Shown here: piece by piece, positions 50,760 to 63,525 of the stretch
Position numbering within the stretch: the first letter of the stretch is position 1
Layout of the letters: each line of letters begins with the position of its first letter
NCBI GenBank assembly: GCA_029239875.1
Contig: JARBUD010000004.1
Location: 124,001-188,000 of the forward strand
DNA: 64,000 bases
Direction: 5' to 3'
Origin: Xanthobacteraceae bacterium
GTDB lineage: Bacteria; Pseudomonadota; Alphaproteobacteria; Rhizobiales; Xanthobacteraceae
Notes under the pieces: generated by a model
What the model saw: the letters and a program-made list of their open reading frames with translations, nothing else
Told to the model about the DNA's origin: nothing
The model's database searches: none
Program-made: the position numbers and the translations under genes

Positions 50760-53276
50760 TCACGCCGCGTCGACGAAGCTGTCGACCACCTTCTTCTCGC
50801 CGGCCTTGTCGAACTGCACCGTGAGCTTGTTGCCCTCGACCGAGGACACTTCGCCATAGCCGAACTTCTGGTGGAACACCCGGTCGCCTATGGCGAAGCG
50901 CGAGGGGGCGCCGGTGGACTTGGCGATAAGCTCGCCCTCGATGATCCGGCCGCGCGCGCCCTCGCTCGCCGCATAGCGCGAGCGGCCTTCCGAGAAGCCG
51001 AAACCGCCCGAGCCCCCGCCCGACCCACCACCGGATTTGGCGGCGTTCTGCGCCCGCTGCCAGCCGGGCGTGGAGTAGCTCGACCCGAAGGTCTCCGCCT
51101 GGTCGAAGCGGCTAGGGCCGTAGCCGTAGCGGCCGCCGCCCTGCCCGCCGCCCCAGCCGGAGCCCCCGCGCGATTCCGTCACCTCGACGTCCTTCTCCGA
51201 CAACTCGTCCAGGAAGCGGCTTGGCACCGCCGACTGCCAGAGCCCGTGGATGCGCCGGTTGGAGGCGAAGAACACCTTGGCCCGGCGCCGCGCGCGGGTG
51301 ATGCCGACATAGGCGAGGCGGCGCTCCTCCTCCAGCCCGGCACGGCCCTGCTCGTCGAGCGCGCGCTGGTTGGGGAAGACGCCCTCCTCCCAGCCGGGGA
51401 GGAAAACCGTGTCGAACTCCAATCCCTTGGCGGAGTGCAGCGTCATGATGTTGACGGCGTCGCCATTGCCGCCGCCATCGACGTCCATCACTAGCGAGAT
51501 GTGCTCGAGAAAGCCGATCAGGTTCTCGAACGGCTCCATGGAGCGCACGAGTTCCTTCAAATTGTCCAGCCGGCCGGCGGCGTCTGCCGAGCGGTCCTTC
51601 TGCCACATCTCGGTATAGCCGGACTCGTCGAGCACGATCTCGGCCAGTTCGTGGTGCGGGAGCGTCGCCATCTGCTCGCGCCAGCGGTCGAAGGAGCCGA
51701 CCAGGTCGCGCAGCGTGAGCCGCACCTTGGGCTTCAGCTCCTCCGAACCGACGAGTTCGCGCGCGGCCTCGATCAGCGGCAATTGCGCCGCGCGGGCATG
51801 GTCGTGGATCTGCCGCAGCGCCGCGTCGCCGAGCCCGCGCTTGGGCACGTTGACGATGCGCTCGAAGGCGAGGTCGTCGGACGGCGAGGCGATGACGCGC
51901 AAGTACGCCAGCGCGTCGCGGATCTCGGCGCGCTCGTAGAAGCGCGGGCCGCCGATGACGCGGTAGTTCAGCCCCAGCGTGACGAAGCGGTCCTCGAACT
52001 CGCGCATCTGGAACGAGGCGCGCACGAGGATGGCGACCTGGGTGAGCGCATGGCCCTCGCGCTGCAGCGCCTCGATCTCCTCGCCGATGGCGCGGGCCTC
52101 CTCCTGGCTGTCCCAGGCGCCGGTGACCGTGACCTTCTCGCCATTCTCGCCTTCGGAGAAAAGCGTCTTGCCGAGCCGGCCCTCGTTGTGGGCGATGAGG
52201 TTCGCTGCCGCCCCGAGGATGTGGCCGGTGGAGCGGTAGTTGCGCTCCAGCCGCACCACCTTGGCGCCGGGGAAGTCGCTCTCGAAGCGCAGGATGTTGT
52301 CCACTTCGGCGCCGCGCCAGCCATAGATCGACTGGTCGTCGTCGCCGACGCAGCAGACATTGCGCGAGCCCTGCGCCAAGAGCCGCAGCCAGAGATATTG
52401 CGCGACGTTGGTATCTTGATACTCGTCGACGAGGATGTAGCGGAAGCGGCGGTGATAATCCGCCAGCACGTCCGGATTCTCGCGCAGCAGGCGGATGCTC
52501 TCCAGCAGCAGGTCGCCGAAATCGACCGCGTTCAGCGCCTTCAGCCGCGCCTGATAGTCGGTGTAGAGCTTTTGCCCACGGCCATTGGCGAAGGCGGCGC
52601 CCTCGCCGGCCGGCACCTGCGAAGGCGACAGGCCGCGGTTCTTCCAGCCGTCGATGATATTCGCGAGCAGCCGCGCCGGCCAGCGCTTCTCGTCGATGTT
52701 CTCCGCCTGAAGCAGCTGCTTCAGAAGGCGGATCTGGTCGTCCGTGTCGAGGATGGTGAAGCCGGATTTCAGCCCGACCAGCTCGGCATGGCGGCGCAGC
52801 ATGCGCACGCCGATGGAGTGGAAGGTGCCGAGCCACGGCATGCCCTCCACCTCCTCGCCGACCATGGCGTGGATGCGCTCCTTCATCTCGCGCGCGGCCT
52901 TGTTGGTGAAGGTCACGGCGAGGATCTGCGAGGGCCAGGCGAGGCCGAGCGAGAGGATGTGGGCGATGCGGGTGGTCAGCACGCGGGTCTTGCCGGTGCC
53001 GGCACCGGCGAGCACCAGCACGGGACCGTCGGTCGCCTCCACCGCCTCGCGCTGCTCGGGATTCAGCCCGTCGAGATAGACCCCGCGCGAGGGCTCTCCG
53101 CGGCCGGGACTGGCCAGTGCTTGCGCCCGCGCGGCGATGCCGCCGGGGCGCGGCGCAGGGGCTGGCGCACCTGTGGGCGCACCCGCGGGCGATGTCGCCG
53201 GCAGGTCGAAGGGGATGTCGAATGCGTCGTCGCGCGGCTGTTTCCGGGGGTCGGCCAAAGGCCTGCTCGCAGTCAT
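50760..53276 (-). CDS. UvrD/PcrA-type ATP-dependent DNA helicase
   Basis: An 838-residue superfamily 1A helicase. Walker A is AGAGTGKT at 90-97; the Q-motif region is LNPEQREAVE. DEYQDTN, GDDDQSIYGWRGAEV, VITLER-like LERNYRSTGHIL, TLHSAKGLEFDTVFLPGWEE and VGITRARRRAKVFF are the further helicase motifs. An N-terminal Pro/Ala-rich extension of about 70 residues and a C-terminal Tudor-like tail (FAIGDRVFHQKFGYGEVSSV) are typical of this lineage. It unwinds DNA in nucleotide excision and mismatch repair. It is divergent from nothing nearby; copy 6 of the repeat lies upstream. Confidence 0.96.
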   Translation of the reverse strand: MTASRPLADPRKQPRDDAFDIPFDLPATSPAGAPTGAPAPAPRPGGIAARAQALASPGRGEPSRGVYLDGLNPEQREAVEATDGPVLVLAGAGTGKTRVLTTRIAHILSLGLAWPSQILAVTFTNKAAREMKERIHAMVGEEVEGMPWLGTFHSIGVRMLRRHAELVGLKSGFTILDTDDQIRLLKQLLQAENIDEKRWPARLLANIIDGWKNRGLSPSQVPAGEGAAFANGRGQKLYTDYQARLKALNAVDFGDLLLESIRLLRENPDVLADYHRRFRYILVDEYQDTNVAQYLWLRLLAQGSRNVCCVGDDDQSIYGWRGAEVDNILRFESDFPGAKVVRLERNYRSTGHILGAAANLIAHNEGRLGKTLFSEGENGEKVTVTGAWDSQEEARAIGEEIEALQREGHALTQVAILVRASFQMREFEDRFVTLGLNYRVIGGPRFYERAEIRDALAYLRVIASPSDDLAFERIVNVPKRGLGDAALRQIHDHARAAQLPLIEAARELVGSEELKPKVRLTLRDLVGSFDRWREQMATLPHHELAEIVLDESGYTEMWQKDRSADAAGRLDNLKELVRSMEPFENLIGFLEHISLVMDVDGGGNGDAVNIMTLHSAKGLEFDTVFLPGWEEGVFPNQRALDEQGRAGLEEERRLAYVGITRARRRAKVFFASNRRIHGLWQSAVPSRFLDELSEKDVEVTESRGGSGWGGGQGGGRYGYGPSRFDQAETFGSSYSTPGWQRAQNAAKSGGGSGGGSGGFGFSEGRSRYAASEGARGRIIEGELIAKSTGAPSRFAIGDRVFHQKFGYGEVSSVEGNKLTVQFDKAGEKKVVDSFVDAA

Positions 53277-53577
53277 GGCTTGTGATTCTTAATAGAACAA
53301 AATGGCATCGCCATGCCCGTTTGGCGAGGGTGGGAGGGTTGTGCCCACAAATCGCGCCCGCCGGAGGCCCGCTCGAAATCGCCATCCCCTGGAAGAAAAC
53401 TCATCCTGAAGCGCCCGGCTTGGACCTTCGCTCTCCCGCCCGATGACCCTCATCCTGAGGCGCTTGGCCATCGGCCAAGCCTCGAAGGATGCTCGTCCGG
53501 GTGCGCCGAGCGACCATCCTTCGAGGCTCGCTGTGCTCGTGCCTCACCATGAGGGTGCGTTGTAGCCGGGCCGGCCC
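53277..53577. other. Spacer between the helicase and the solute-binding protein gene
   Basis: This 301-bp region contains a degenerate half repeat at about 53400 and family A copy 6 (53449-53553). The first 120 bp upstream of the helicase start should hold its promoter; I see no boxes that stand out. No gene is seen. Confidence 0.5.
53449..53553. repeat. Palindromic intergenic repeat, family A, copy 6 (partly decayed)
   Basis: Nested palindrome with left tip TTGGCC-ATC-GGCCAA. The right outer arm reads GTGCCTCACCATGAG instead of GCACCTCAGGATGAG, so it has decayed. It lies between two genes in the same direction. Confidence 0.8.
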
Positions 53578-54375
53578 TCAAGGCCGCCGCAGCACGGTGG
53601 TCACCGGCGAATCCGGCTCCGGCTTCATGCCGAACCACCGCTGGTGGATCGCCGCCAGCGTGCCGTCCTTCTTCAGTTCACCGAGAGCGCCGTCGATCCG
53701 CGCGGTGAGCGGCGAGTTCAGCCGCAGCGCAATGGCGTAGTGGTCCTCGGTCGGCAGCCGCACCACCACGGCGAGCTCCGGCCGCTTCAGCAATTGGTAG
53801 AGCAGCGCCGGCAGGTCGCCGAAATAGGCGTCGAGATCGCCGGCGTGCAGCAGCTGAAGCGCGCGCTCCAGCCCGACGATGGGCACGGTCGGGCCGAAGC
53901 CGTAGCGGGCCCGGTTTTCGCTCAGCCACTTCTCGTTGGTCGACGCCGCCTCGGTGCCGACCCTCTTGCCGGCGAGGTCCTCGAGCGAGCGCACATGCGC
54001 GCTCTTCATCACCACCATGCCCTGCGAGGTCTGGTAGTAGGGCTGGGTGAAGTCGAAGCGCTCCCGCCGCTCGGGCGTCACGGTGATCGAGCACATCGCC
54101 ACGTCGATCCTATTCCCGGCCAGCGCCGGCAGCAGCTCGCCGAAGGCCATGCCGACGAAATCGATGCGCAGGCCCAGCCGTTTGCCGATCGCCTCGATCA
54201 GGTCGACCTCGAAGCCGACGAGACGGCCGTTTTCCCGGAACTCCCAAGGTGGGTTGTCCGGGAAGGTACCGACGCGCAGCAATGGTTCCGCCGGAAGCTG
54301 TGCCTCGGCAGTTGGTACCGGTCCCGCCGCCCACAGCGCGAGGCCGACGAGCAGCGCGCGCAATATGCTGACCAT
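53578..54375 (-). CDS. Periplasmic amino-acid-type solute-binding protein (SBP_bac_3)
   Basis: A 265-residue protein with a Sec signal (about 6-25, ending AEA) and a family 3 binding domain: LRVGTFPDNPPWEFRENGRL, then VGFEVDLIEAIGKRLGLRID and DVAMCSITVTPERRERFDFT. Such proteins bind polar amino acids or opines for ABC importers or signal to sensors. No ABC permease or ATPase gene is nearby, so it is an orphan, and its partner must lie elsewhere. It is divergent from a LysE-type exporter gene, which hints at amino-acid homeostasis, but this is inference. Confidence 0.9.
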   Translation of the reverse strand: MVSILRALLVGLALWAAGPVPTAEAQLPAEPLLRVGTFPDNPPWEFRENGRLVGFEVDLIEAIGKRLGLRIDFVGMAFGELLPALAGNRIDVAMCSITVTPERRERFDFTQPYYQTSQGMVVMKSAHVRSLEDLAGKRVGTEAASTNEKWLSENRARYGFGPTVPIVGLERALQLLHAGDLDAYFGDLPALLYQLLKRPELAVVVRLPTEDHYAIALRLNSPLTARIDGALGELKKDGTLAAIHQRWFGMKPEPDSPVTTVLRRP

Positions 54376-54462
54376 GGTGCCCCCATGCCCGCAGCAATTG
54401 ACGCCATCCCCGTTCGCGCCGATGCTGGCGCAATTGCGAACATTCGTCCAGCCGGCTTATCC

Positions 54463-55092
54463 ATGTCCAATGGCCTCTATCTGATGACCGCCCTGGCGGG
54501 CGCGCTTTATGTGCTCTCGCCCGGCCCCGCCTTCCTTGCGCTGTTCTCGCTGGCTGCGGCGCATGGCCGACCGGCCGGTGCGCGCTTCGTCGGCGGGCAT
54601 CTGGTCGGCGACCTGTCCTGGACCGCGCTGGCGCTGGCCGCGATCATCGGCGTGAACCAGCTGGGGCCGACGCTGTTCGACCTGCTCGGCATCTTCTGCG
54701 GCCTCTATCTGGTCTATCTCGGCATCAAGGCGGTGATGTCGCGCGAGGGCGCCGTGGTTCCGGTCGGCTCCAACCGCCCGCTGATGACCGGCGTGCTGTT
54801 CGGTCTCACCAACCCCAAGGCCTATCCGGTCTCCGTGGCCATGTTCACGGCGCTGACCGCGAGCTATGCGTCCAGCCTTTCCTGGGACGCGGCGCCTCAG
54901 TTGCTCGCCGCCGCCTTCGTCGGCTTCATCCTCGCCGACATATTGCTCGTCTGGGCCGCGGGCCTGCCGCCGGTGCGCCGGTTCTTCCAGCGCCACGGCC
55001 TCGCCATCACCCGGGTGGTCGGCGTCATGTTCATCGCCTTCGGCGCCAAGTCGCTGGCCGACGCCGGACGCGGCATCGCCTCGCGCAGCTGA
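54463..55092 (+). CDS. LysE/RhtB-family amino-acid exporter
   Basis: A 209-residue inner-membrane protein with six hydrophobic helices and the family motif near the first loop: LSPGPAFLALFSLAAAHGRPAG, then FVGGHLVGDL and LGIFCGLYLVYLGIKAVM. LysE/RhtB proteins export amino acids such as lysine, threonine or homoserine. The ATG at 54463 begins the first helix; the in-frame start at 54385 would add 26 non-membrane residues. It is divergent from the solute-binding protein and 26 bp before aminopeptidase P. Confidence 0.9.
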   Translation: MSNGLYLMTALAGALYVLSPGPAFLALFSLAAAHGRPAGARFVGGHLVGDLSWTALALAAIIGVNQLGPTLFDLLGIFCGLYLVYLGIKAVMSREGAVVPVGSNRPLMTGVLFGLTNPKAYPVSVAMFTALTASYASSLSWDAAPQLLAAAFVGFILADILLVWAAGLPPVRRFFQRHGLAITRVVGVMFIAFGAKSLADAGRGIASRS

Positions 55093-55118
55093 GCGCGTGA
55101 CCTGAGTTGAGTGACCTG

Positions 55119-56951
55119 ATGTTCGAAGCCAAGTTCCAGACCTTCTCCGACGCCAGCGCGCCGGCCCTCGGCACTACGCGGCTCAAGCTGCTGCGCGCGG
55201 AGCTGGAGCGGCGCGGGCTCGACGGCTTCATCGTCCCGCGCGCCGATGCGCACCAGAACGAATATGTCCCGCCCAGTGCCGAGCGCCTTGCCTGGCTGAC
55301 CGGCTTCACCGGCTCGGCCGGCGTCGCCCTGGTGCTGCGCGAGGAGGCCGCCATCGTGGTCGACGGGCGCTACACACTGCAGGCGGCGGACCAGGTCGAC
55401 ACCTCGTCCTTCGAGGTGGTCCCGCTCGCCGAGACCTCGCCGGAGCGCTGGCTGGAGAAGCACCTGCCCGCCGGCGCGCGCTTCGGCTTCGATCCCTGGC
55501 TCGTCACCGTGGACGGCGAGGAGAAGCTGCGCCGCGCCGTCACCCTGGCGGAGGGCACGCTGGTCGCGCTCGACAGCAACCCGCTCGACGCGGTGTGGGC
55601 CGACCGGCCGCCGGAGCCGCTGGCGCCCATCGTCCTGCGCGACGTTTCGCTCGCCGGCGAGGATGCGGCGATCAAGATCGCCCGCGTGCAGGCGGCGCTC
55701 GCCGAGCAAAAGCTCGACGCCCTCGTCATCTCCGACCCGCATGGCGTCGCCTGGACCTTCAACATACGCGGCGGCGACGTTGCCTTCACGCCGCTGCCGC
55801 TGTCTTGGGCCATCGTGCCCAGGGAAGGCCGCCCCACCCTCTTCGTCGACGGACGCAAGCTCTCCAACGCCGCCCGTGACGCTCTCTCCAACATCACCGA
55901 GATCGCCGATCCGTCCTTGCTGGAGCGCGGCGTCGAGCTGGTCGCCGGCAAGGGCGCCGTCGTGCGGCTCGACCAGGCGACGGCTCCCGCCATTCTCGCC
56001 GCGCGCATCGAGGCGGCGGGCGGCAAGGCCTCTTCCGGGCCGAGCCCGGTGGCCCTGATGCAGGCCTCCAAGAACGGGGCCGAGCTCGCCGGCATGCGCG
56101 CCGCCCATCTGCGCGACGGCGCCGCCCTCGCCCGCTTCCTATGCTGGTTCGACGCCGAGGCGCCGAAGGGCAGCCTCACCGAGATCGACGTCGTCTGCGC
56201 GCTGGAGACCTTCCGCCGCGAGACCGGCGCGCTGAAGGACGTCTCCTTCCCCAGCATCTCCGGCGCCGGCCCGAACGGCGCCATCGTGCACTACCGCGTG
56301 ACCGAGGCGACCAACCGGCGCGTCGGCATGGACGAATTGTTCCTCATCGATTCCGGCGCGCAGTACGAGGACGGCACCACCGACGTGACCCGCACGTTGG
56401 CCGTCGGCACCCCGACGCCCGAGATGCGCGACCGCTTCACCCGCGTGCTCAAGGGCCACGTCGCCATCGCCCGCGCGGTGTTCCCGCTCGGCACCTCCGG
56501 CGCCCAGCTCGATCCCTTCGCGCGGCAGTTCCTGTGGGCGGCCGGGCTCGACTTCGACCACGGCACCGGCCACGGCGTCGGCGCCTATCTCTCGGTGCAT
56601 GAGGGGCCGGCGCGCATCTCCAAGCTCGGCACGGTGGCGCTGGCGCGCGGCATGGTGCTCTCCAACGAGCCCGGTTACTACAAGACCGGCGCCTACGGCA
56701 TCCGGCTGGAGAACCTGGAGATCGTCGTCGACGGCCCCGCGGTCGAGGGGGCGGAGCGCACGCTGCTCGCCTTCGAGACGCTGACGCTGGCGCCTTTCGA
56801 CCGGCGGGTGATCGAGCCCTCGCTCCTCACGCCGGACGAGATCGCCTGGATCGACGCCTACCACGCCCGCGTCAACGCCGAGATCGGCCCGCTGGTGGAC
56901 GAGGCCACCCGCGCCTGGCTCGACACCGCGACTGCGCCGCTGGGCGGCTGA
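55119..56951 (+). CDS. pepP: Xaa-Pro aminopeptidase (M24B family)
   Basis: A 610-residue enzyme of the long APP1-like aminopeptidase P group, which removes an N-terminal residue before proline. Two creatinase-like N-terminal domains (about 1-300) precede the catalytic M24 domain with its metal ligands in DSGAQYEDGTTDVTRTLAVG, FDHGTGHGVGAYLSVHEGP, MVLSNEPGYY and IRLENLEIVV. I use the ATG at 55119; the in-frame TTG at 55107 gives four extra residues. It follows the LysE-type gene by 26 bp. The symbol is used in the broad family sense. Confidence 0.93.
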   Translation: MFEAKFQTFSDASAPALGTTRLKLLRAELERRGLDGFIVPRADAHQNEYVPPSAERLAWLTGFTGSAGVALVLREEAAIVVDGRYTLQAADQVDTSSFEVVPLAETSPERWLEKHLPAGARFGFDPWLVTVDGEEKLRRAVTLAEGTLVALDSNPLDAVWADRPPEPLAPIVLRDVSLAGEDAAIKIARVQAALAEQKLDALVISDPHGVAWTFNIRGGDVAFTPLPLSWAIVPREGRPTLFVDGRKLSNAARDALSNITEIADPSLLERGVELVAGKGAVVRLDQATAPAILAARIEAAGGKASSGPSPVALMQASKNGAELAGMRAAHLRDGAALARFLCWFDAEAPKGSLTEIDVVCALETFRRETGALKDVSFPSISGAGPNGAIVHYRVTEATNRRVGMDELFLIDSGAQYEDGTTDVTRTLAVGTPTPEMRDRFTRVLKGHVAIARAVFPLGTSGAQLDPFARQFLWAAGLDFDHGTGHGVGAYLSVHEGPARISKLGTVALARGMVLSNEPGYYKTGAYGIRLENLEIVVDGPAVEGAERTLLAFETLTLAPFDRRVIEPSLLTPDEIAWIDAYHARVNAEIGPLVDEATRAWLDTATAPLGG

Positions 56952-56954
56952 GGC

Positions 56955-57374
56955 TCACCCGCACCCAACGCTCGGCGCGTCGGGAACATAATCGCCGAAA
57001 TCCGGCTCCGGTCCCTCGGCGCCTGCCTTCAGCCAGACGAGCTTGGCGGCGAGATAGGCGGACATGGCGGCAAGCTCGGCCTGCTTCGCCTGCAGGCGTT
57101 CGAGCTGCGCGCTCATGATCTCGATGCTGCGCGCGGTGGAGATGCCGCCCGCGCGGTACTCCTCGCCGATGAGGGCGATCTCCTTCAGCGACATGCCGAG
57201 CGACTGCGCCATGCGGATCATCTTCGCCTGGCGCAGATGCTCGTCGGTGAAGACCTGATAGAGGTTGCGCCCGCCCTTACCGTTGGTGTCCGGCTCGAAC
57301 AGGCCGCGGCGGATATAGAAGCGCACCGTGTCGACGCTCAGCCCCGCCTGCCGGGCGAACTCGGAAATCAGCAT
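56955..57374 (-). CDS. MerR-family transcriptional regulator
   Basis: A 139-residue MerR-type protein. Residues 1-70 are the winged helix: LISEFARQAGLSVDTVRFYI, RRGLFEP and YQVFTDEHLRQAKMIRMAQS. A coiled-coil dimerisation helix follows (about 85-120), and the C-terminus is short with one Cys near the end (SVGCG), so it is not a classical metal or SoxR sensor. The ATG at 57374 has AGGAGG six bases upstream. It is divergent from an SDR gene, and a 25-bp dyad between them fits MerR control of the SDR promoter. Confidence 0.93.
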   Translation of the reverse strand: MLISEFARQAGLSVDTVRFYIRRGLFEPDTNGKGGRNLYQVFTDEHLRQAKMIRMAQSLGMSLKEIALIGEEYRAGGISTARSIEIMSAQLERLQAKQAELAAMSAYLAAKLVWLKAGAEGPEPDFGDYVPDAPSVGCG

Positions 57375-57382
57375 GGGCGCCT

Positions 57383-57415
57383 CCTTGACCATGGACCTTG
57401 GTCAAGGCTTATAGA
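57383..57415 (+). promoter_or_regulatory. MerR-type promoter with 19-bp spacer and dyad, for the SDR gene
   Basis: CCTTGACCA (57383-57391) and TGGTCAAGG (57399-57407) are a perfect 9-bp inverted repeat with a 7-base spacer. A -35 box TTGACC (57385-57390) and a -10 box TATAGA (57410-57415) are 19 bases apart. The overlong spacer with a dyad in it is the hallmark of promoters that MerR proteins twist into an active form. The SDR ATG is at 57446. Confidence 0.75.
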
Positions 57416-57445
57416 TCGTGCTCCCAGAATTGTGGAGCAGGAAAG

Positions 57446-58273
57446 ATGGACAGGATCGCGCTGGTGACGGGCGCCTCGTCGGGCATCGGCGAGGCGACGG
57501 TCCGGCAGCTTCTCGGTGACGGCTACATCGTCTACGCCGCCGCACGGCGGATCGAGCGCATGGTGTCACTGGCAGAGGCCGGCGCGCGCATTGTCACCCT
57601 CGATGTCACCGACGATGTCACCATTAACGCCACCATCCGCCGGATCGAAAGCGAGGCCGGGCGGCTCGACGTGCTGGTCAACAATGCCGGCTACGGCTCC
57701 TACGGCGCGCTCGAAGACGTGCCGCTCGACGAGGCGCGCCGCCAGTTCGAGGTGAACCTGTTCGGCGCCGCCCGGCTGATACAGCTCTGCCTGCCGATGA
57801 TGCGGGCGCAGAGATCGGGCCGGATCGTCAACATCACCTCGATCGGCGGCAAGATGTGGGAGCCCTTCGGTTCCTGGTACCACGCGACGAAATTCGCGCT
57901 GGAGGGGCTCAGCGACTGCCTGCGCATGGAGCTGAAGCCGTTCGGCATCGACGTCATCGTCGTCGAGCCCGGCGCCATCCGCACCGAATGGGGCGGCATC
58001 GCCCATGAGAGCCTGCTGGCTCGCTCGGGCGACACCGCCTACGGCCCCTATGCGCGGCGCCACGCCAAGATGTTCGAATGGGCCGATCGCTCCAGCATGG
58101 GCTCGCCGCCCGATGTCGTCGCCCGCACCATCTCCCGCGCCGTGGCGGCAAGGCGCCCGCGCACCCGCTACGCCACGGGCGGCGGGGCGTGGTGGATCCT
58201 GCTGCTCAATCGCCTGCTGAGCGACCGTATGCAGGACATGATCATGTGGCGCGTCTCGCAGGCGGAAAGATGA
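57446..58273 (+). CDS. Short-chain dehydrogenase/reductase
   Basis: A 275-residue classical SDR. The cofactor loop TGASSGIG is at 8-15, DVTDDVTIN follows at the nucleotide-specificity site region, NNAGYGSYG is next, and the catalytic Ser-Tyr-Lys lie in NITSIGG and YHATK. C-terminal hydrophobic residues (WWILLLNRLL) suggest membrane contact. Substrate is unknown. The ATG at 57446 is preceded by GCAGGAAAG; the frame starting at 57398 overlaps the promoter. Divergent to the MerR gene, it is the likely regulated target. Confidence 0.93.
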   Translation: MDRIALVTGASSGIGEATVRQLLGDGYIVYAAARRIERMVSLAEAGARIVTLDVTDDVTINATIRRIESEAGRLDVLVNNAGYGSYGALEDVPLDEARRQFEVNLFGAARLIQLCLPMMRAQRSGRIVNITSIGGKMWEPFGSWYHATKFALEGLSDCLRMELKPFGIDVIVVEPGAIRTEWGGIAHESLLARSGDTAYGPYARRHAKMFEWADRSSMGSPPDVVARTISRAVAARRPRTRYATGGGAWWILLLNRLLSDRMQDMIMWRVSQAER

Positions 58274-58380
58274 CGTTGCGGAATGCAGTGTTCCAGTGGT
58301 GACGACGGTTCAATGGAACCAGCGTTCCGGCACCGCGTTTGTTCTCCAGTCGATGTAACGGGGCAGACGGAGACGCCGCC

Positions 58381-58533
58381 ATGACCACCATTCTACTGAT
58401 CATCCTGGTTCTGATTCTTGTCGGCGCGCTGCCGAGCTGGGGCTATAGCCGCAGCTGGGGCTACGGGCCGAGCGGCCTCGTCACCATTCTGCTGGTGATC
58501 CTGATCGTGATGATGCTCACCGGACGGGTGTAA
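58381..58533 (+). CDS. DUF3309 small membrane protein
   Basis: A 50-residue protein made of two hydrophobic helices around a conserved aromatic loop: ILLIILVLILVGALPSWGYS, then SWGYGPSGLVTILLVILIVM. This is the DUF3309 pattern, small membrane proteins of unknown function in proteobacteria, often induced by stress. The ATG at 58381 starts directly at the helix; an upstream frame to 58339 is not conserved. It lies alone after the SDR gene. Confidence 0.85.
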   Translation: MTTILLIILVLILVGALPSWGYSRSWGYGPSGLVTILLVILIVMMLTGRV

Positions 58534-58557
58534 CCGTCCGACATCCATCGATGAACG

Positions 58558-58598
58558 ACGCCATCCCGGAGGCGGTATGCCGCGATCCGGGATGGCGT
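58558..58598. terminator. REP-like 12-bp hairpin between convergent genes
   Basis: ACGCCATCCCGG at 58558-58569 and CCGGGATGGCGT at 58587-58598 form a perfect 12-bp stem. It belongs to the ATCCCGG repeat family, and sits between the ends of DUF3309 and the isochorismatase-type gene, so it probably terminates both. Confidence 0.65.
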
Positions 58599-58605
58599 TT
58601 GCCTG

Positions 58606-59163
58606 TCAGGTGGGCCAGTCGGCCGCTATTTCCTTCGCCGGCCGGATCGCCGCCCCAGCGAATTCCAGTGCCGCCATCAGCGCCGCCTGCACGCTCGCCG
58701 CCGGTACCTCGGTTCCATCGAAGGCGAGATCGCGCGTCGCCGCGGCATCATGCGCCAGCGTGACGCCGTAGCCGAGATCGAGCGCGGCCCGCGTGGCGGC
58801 ATCGACGCACATGTGGCTCATCGCGCCGGCGACGACGAGCGAGCCGACGCCCTTGCTCTTCAGCAATTCGTCGAGGCCGGTATCGAGAAAGGAATTCACC
58901 TTGTGCTTCACCACCACCGGCTCTTCGGCGCGCGGCGCCACCGCCGGATGGATATGCGCGCCCTCGGTTCCCTTGCCGAAGAAGCCCGCGTCGGCCTCCT
59001 CCGCCTCGTGCCGCACATGCACGACGGGCAGCCCCTGCTCGCGCGCCGCGCGAAGCAGCCCCGCGGCCGCATCCGCCGCCGCCTCGATGCCGACCAGGGG
59101 GTACTTCCCGCCGGGAAAATAGTCGTTCTGGATATCGATGAGGAGAAGAGCGGTCTTGGCCAT
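58606..59163 (-). CDS. Isochorismatase-like cysteine hydrolase
   Basis: A 185-residue protein of the isochorismatase-like fold. The Asp-Lys-Cys triad is D10 (LLLIDIQNDYF), K86 (VVKHKVNSF) and C119 (GAMSHMCVDAATRAALDLGY). Members include nicotinamidases, ureidoacrylate amidases and others; substrate here is not clear. The ATG at 59163 follows a GGAGCGAAC site; the in-frame reading to 59355 overlaps ligA on the same strand in another frame and is non-conserved. It runs in the same direction as ligA, 85 bp downstream of it. Confidence 0.9.
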   Translation of the reverse strand: MAKTALLLIDIQNDYFPGGKYPLVGIEAAADAAAGLLRAAREQGLPVVHVRHEAEEADAGFFGKGTEGAHIHPAVAPRAEEPVVVKHKVNSFLDTGLDELLKSKGVGSLVVAGAMSHMCVDAATRAALDLGYGVTLAHDAAATRDLAFDGTEVPAASVQAALMAALEFAGAAIRPAKEIAADWPT

Positions 59164-59248
59164 GGTTCGCTCCGGATCAATGGAATGGAATATCGATCGA
59201 ACAGGAAGGCACAAGGCGCGGCCAGTCCGGACGACACCGTAGACGCCG

Positions 59249-63393
<4,145 letters not shown>

Positions 63394-63525
63394 GCGTGAG
63401 GCTCCACAACGAATCCGCGGGACGGCAGATGCGCCTTTCTAGCAGGTCACGGGGCGGCGCGCACCCGGCGTTCCTCTTATGTTCGCACAAGATCGGCGCG
63501 GGGCAAGACCCCGCGCGCGCTTCCC

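Noticed and set aside
51501-53285. A 594-codon plus-strand frame opposite the helicase gene
   Set aside because: Antisense shadow of the helicase; no motif of its own.
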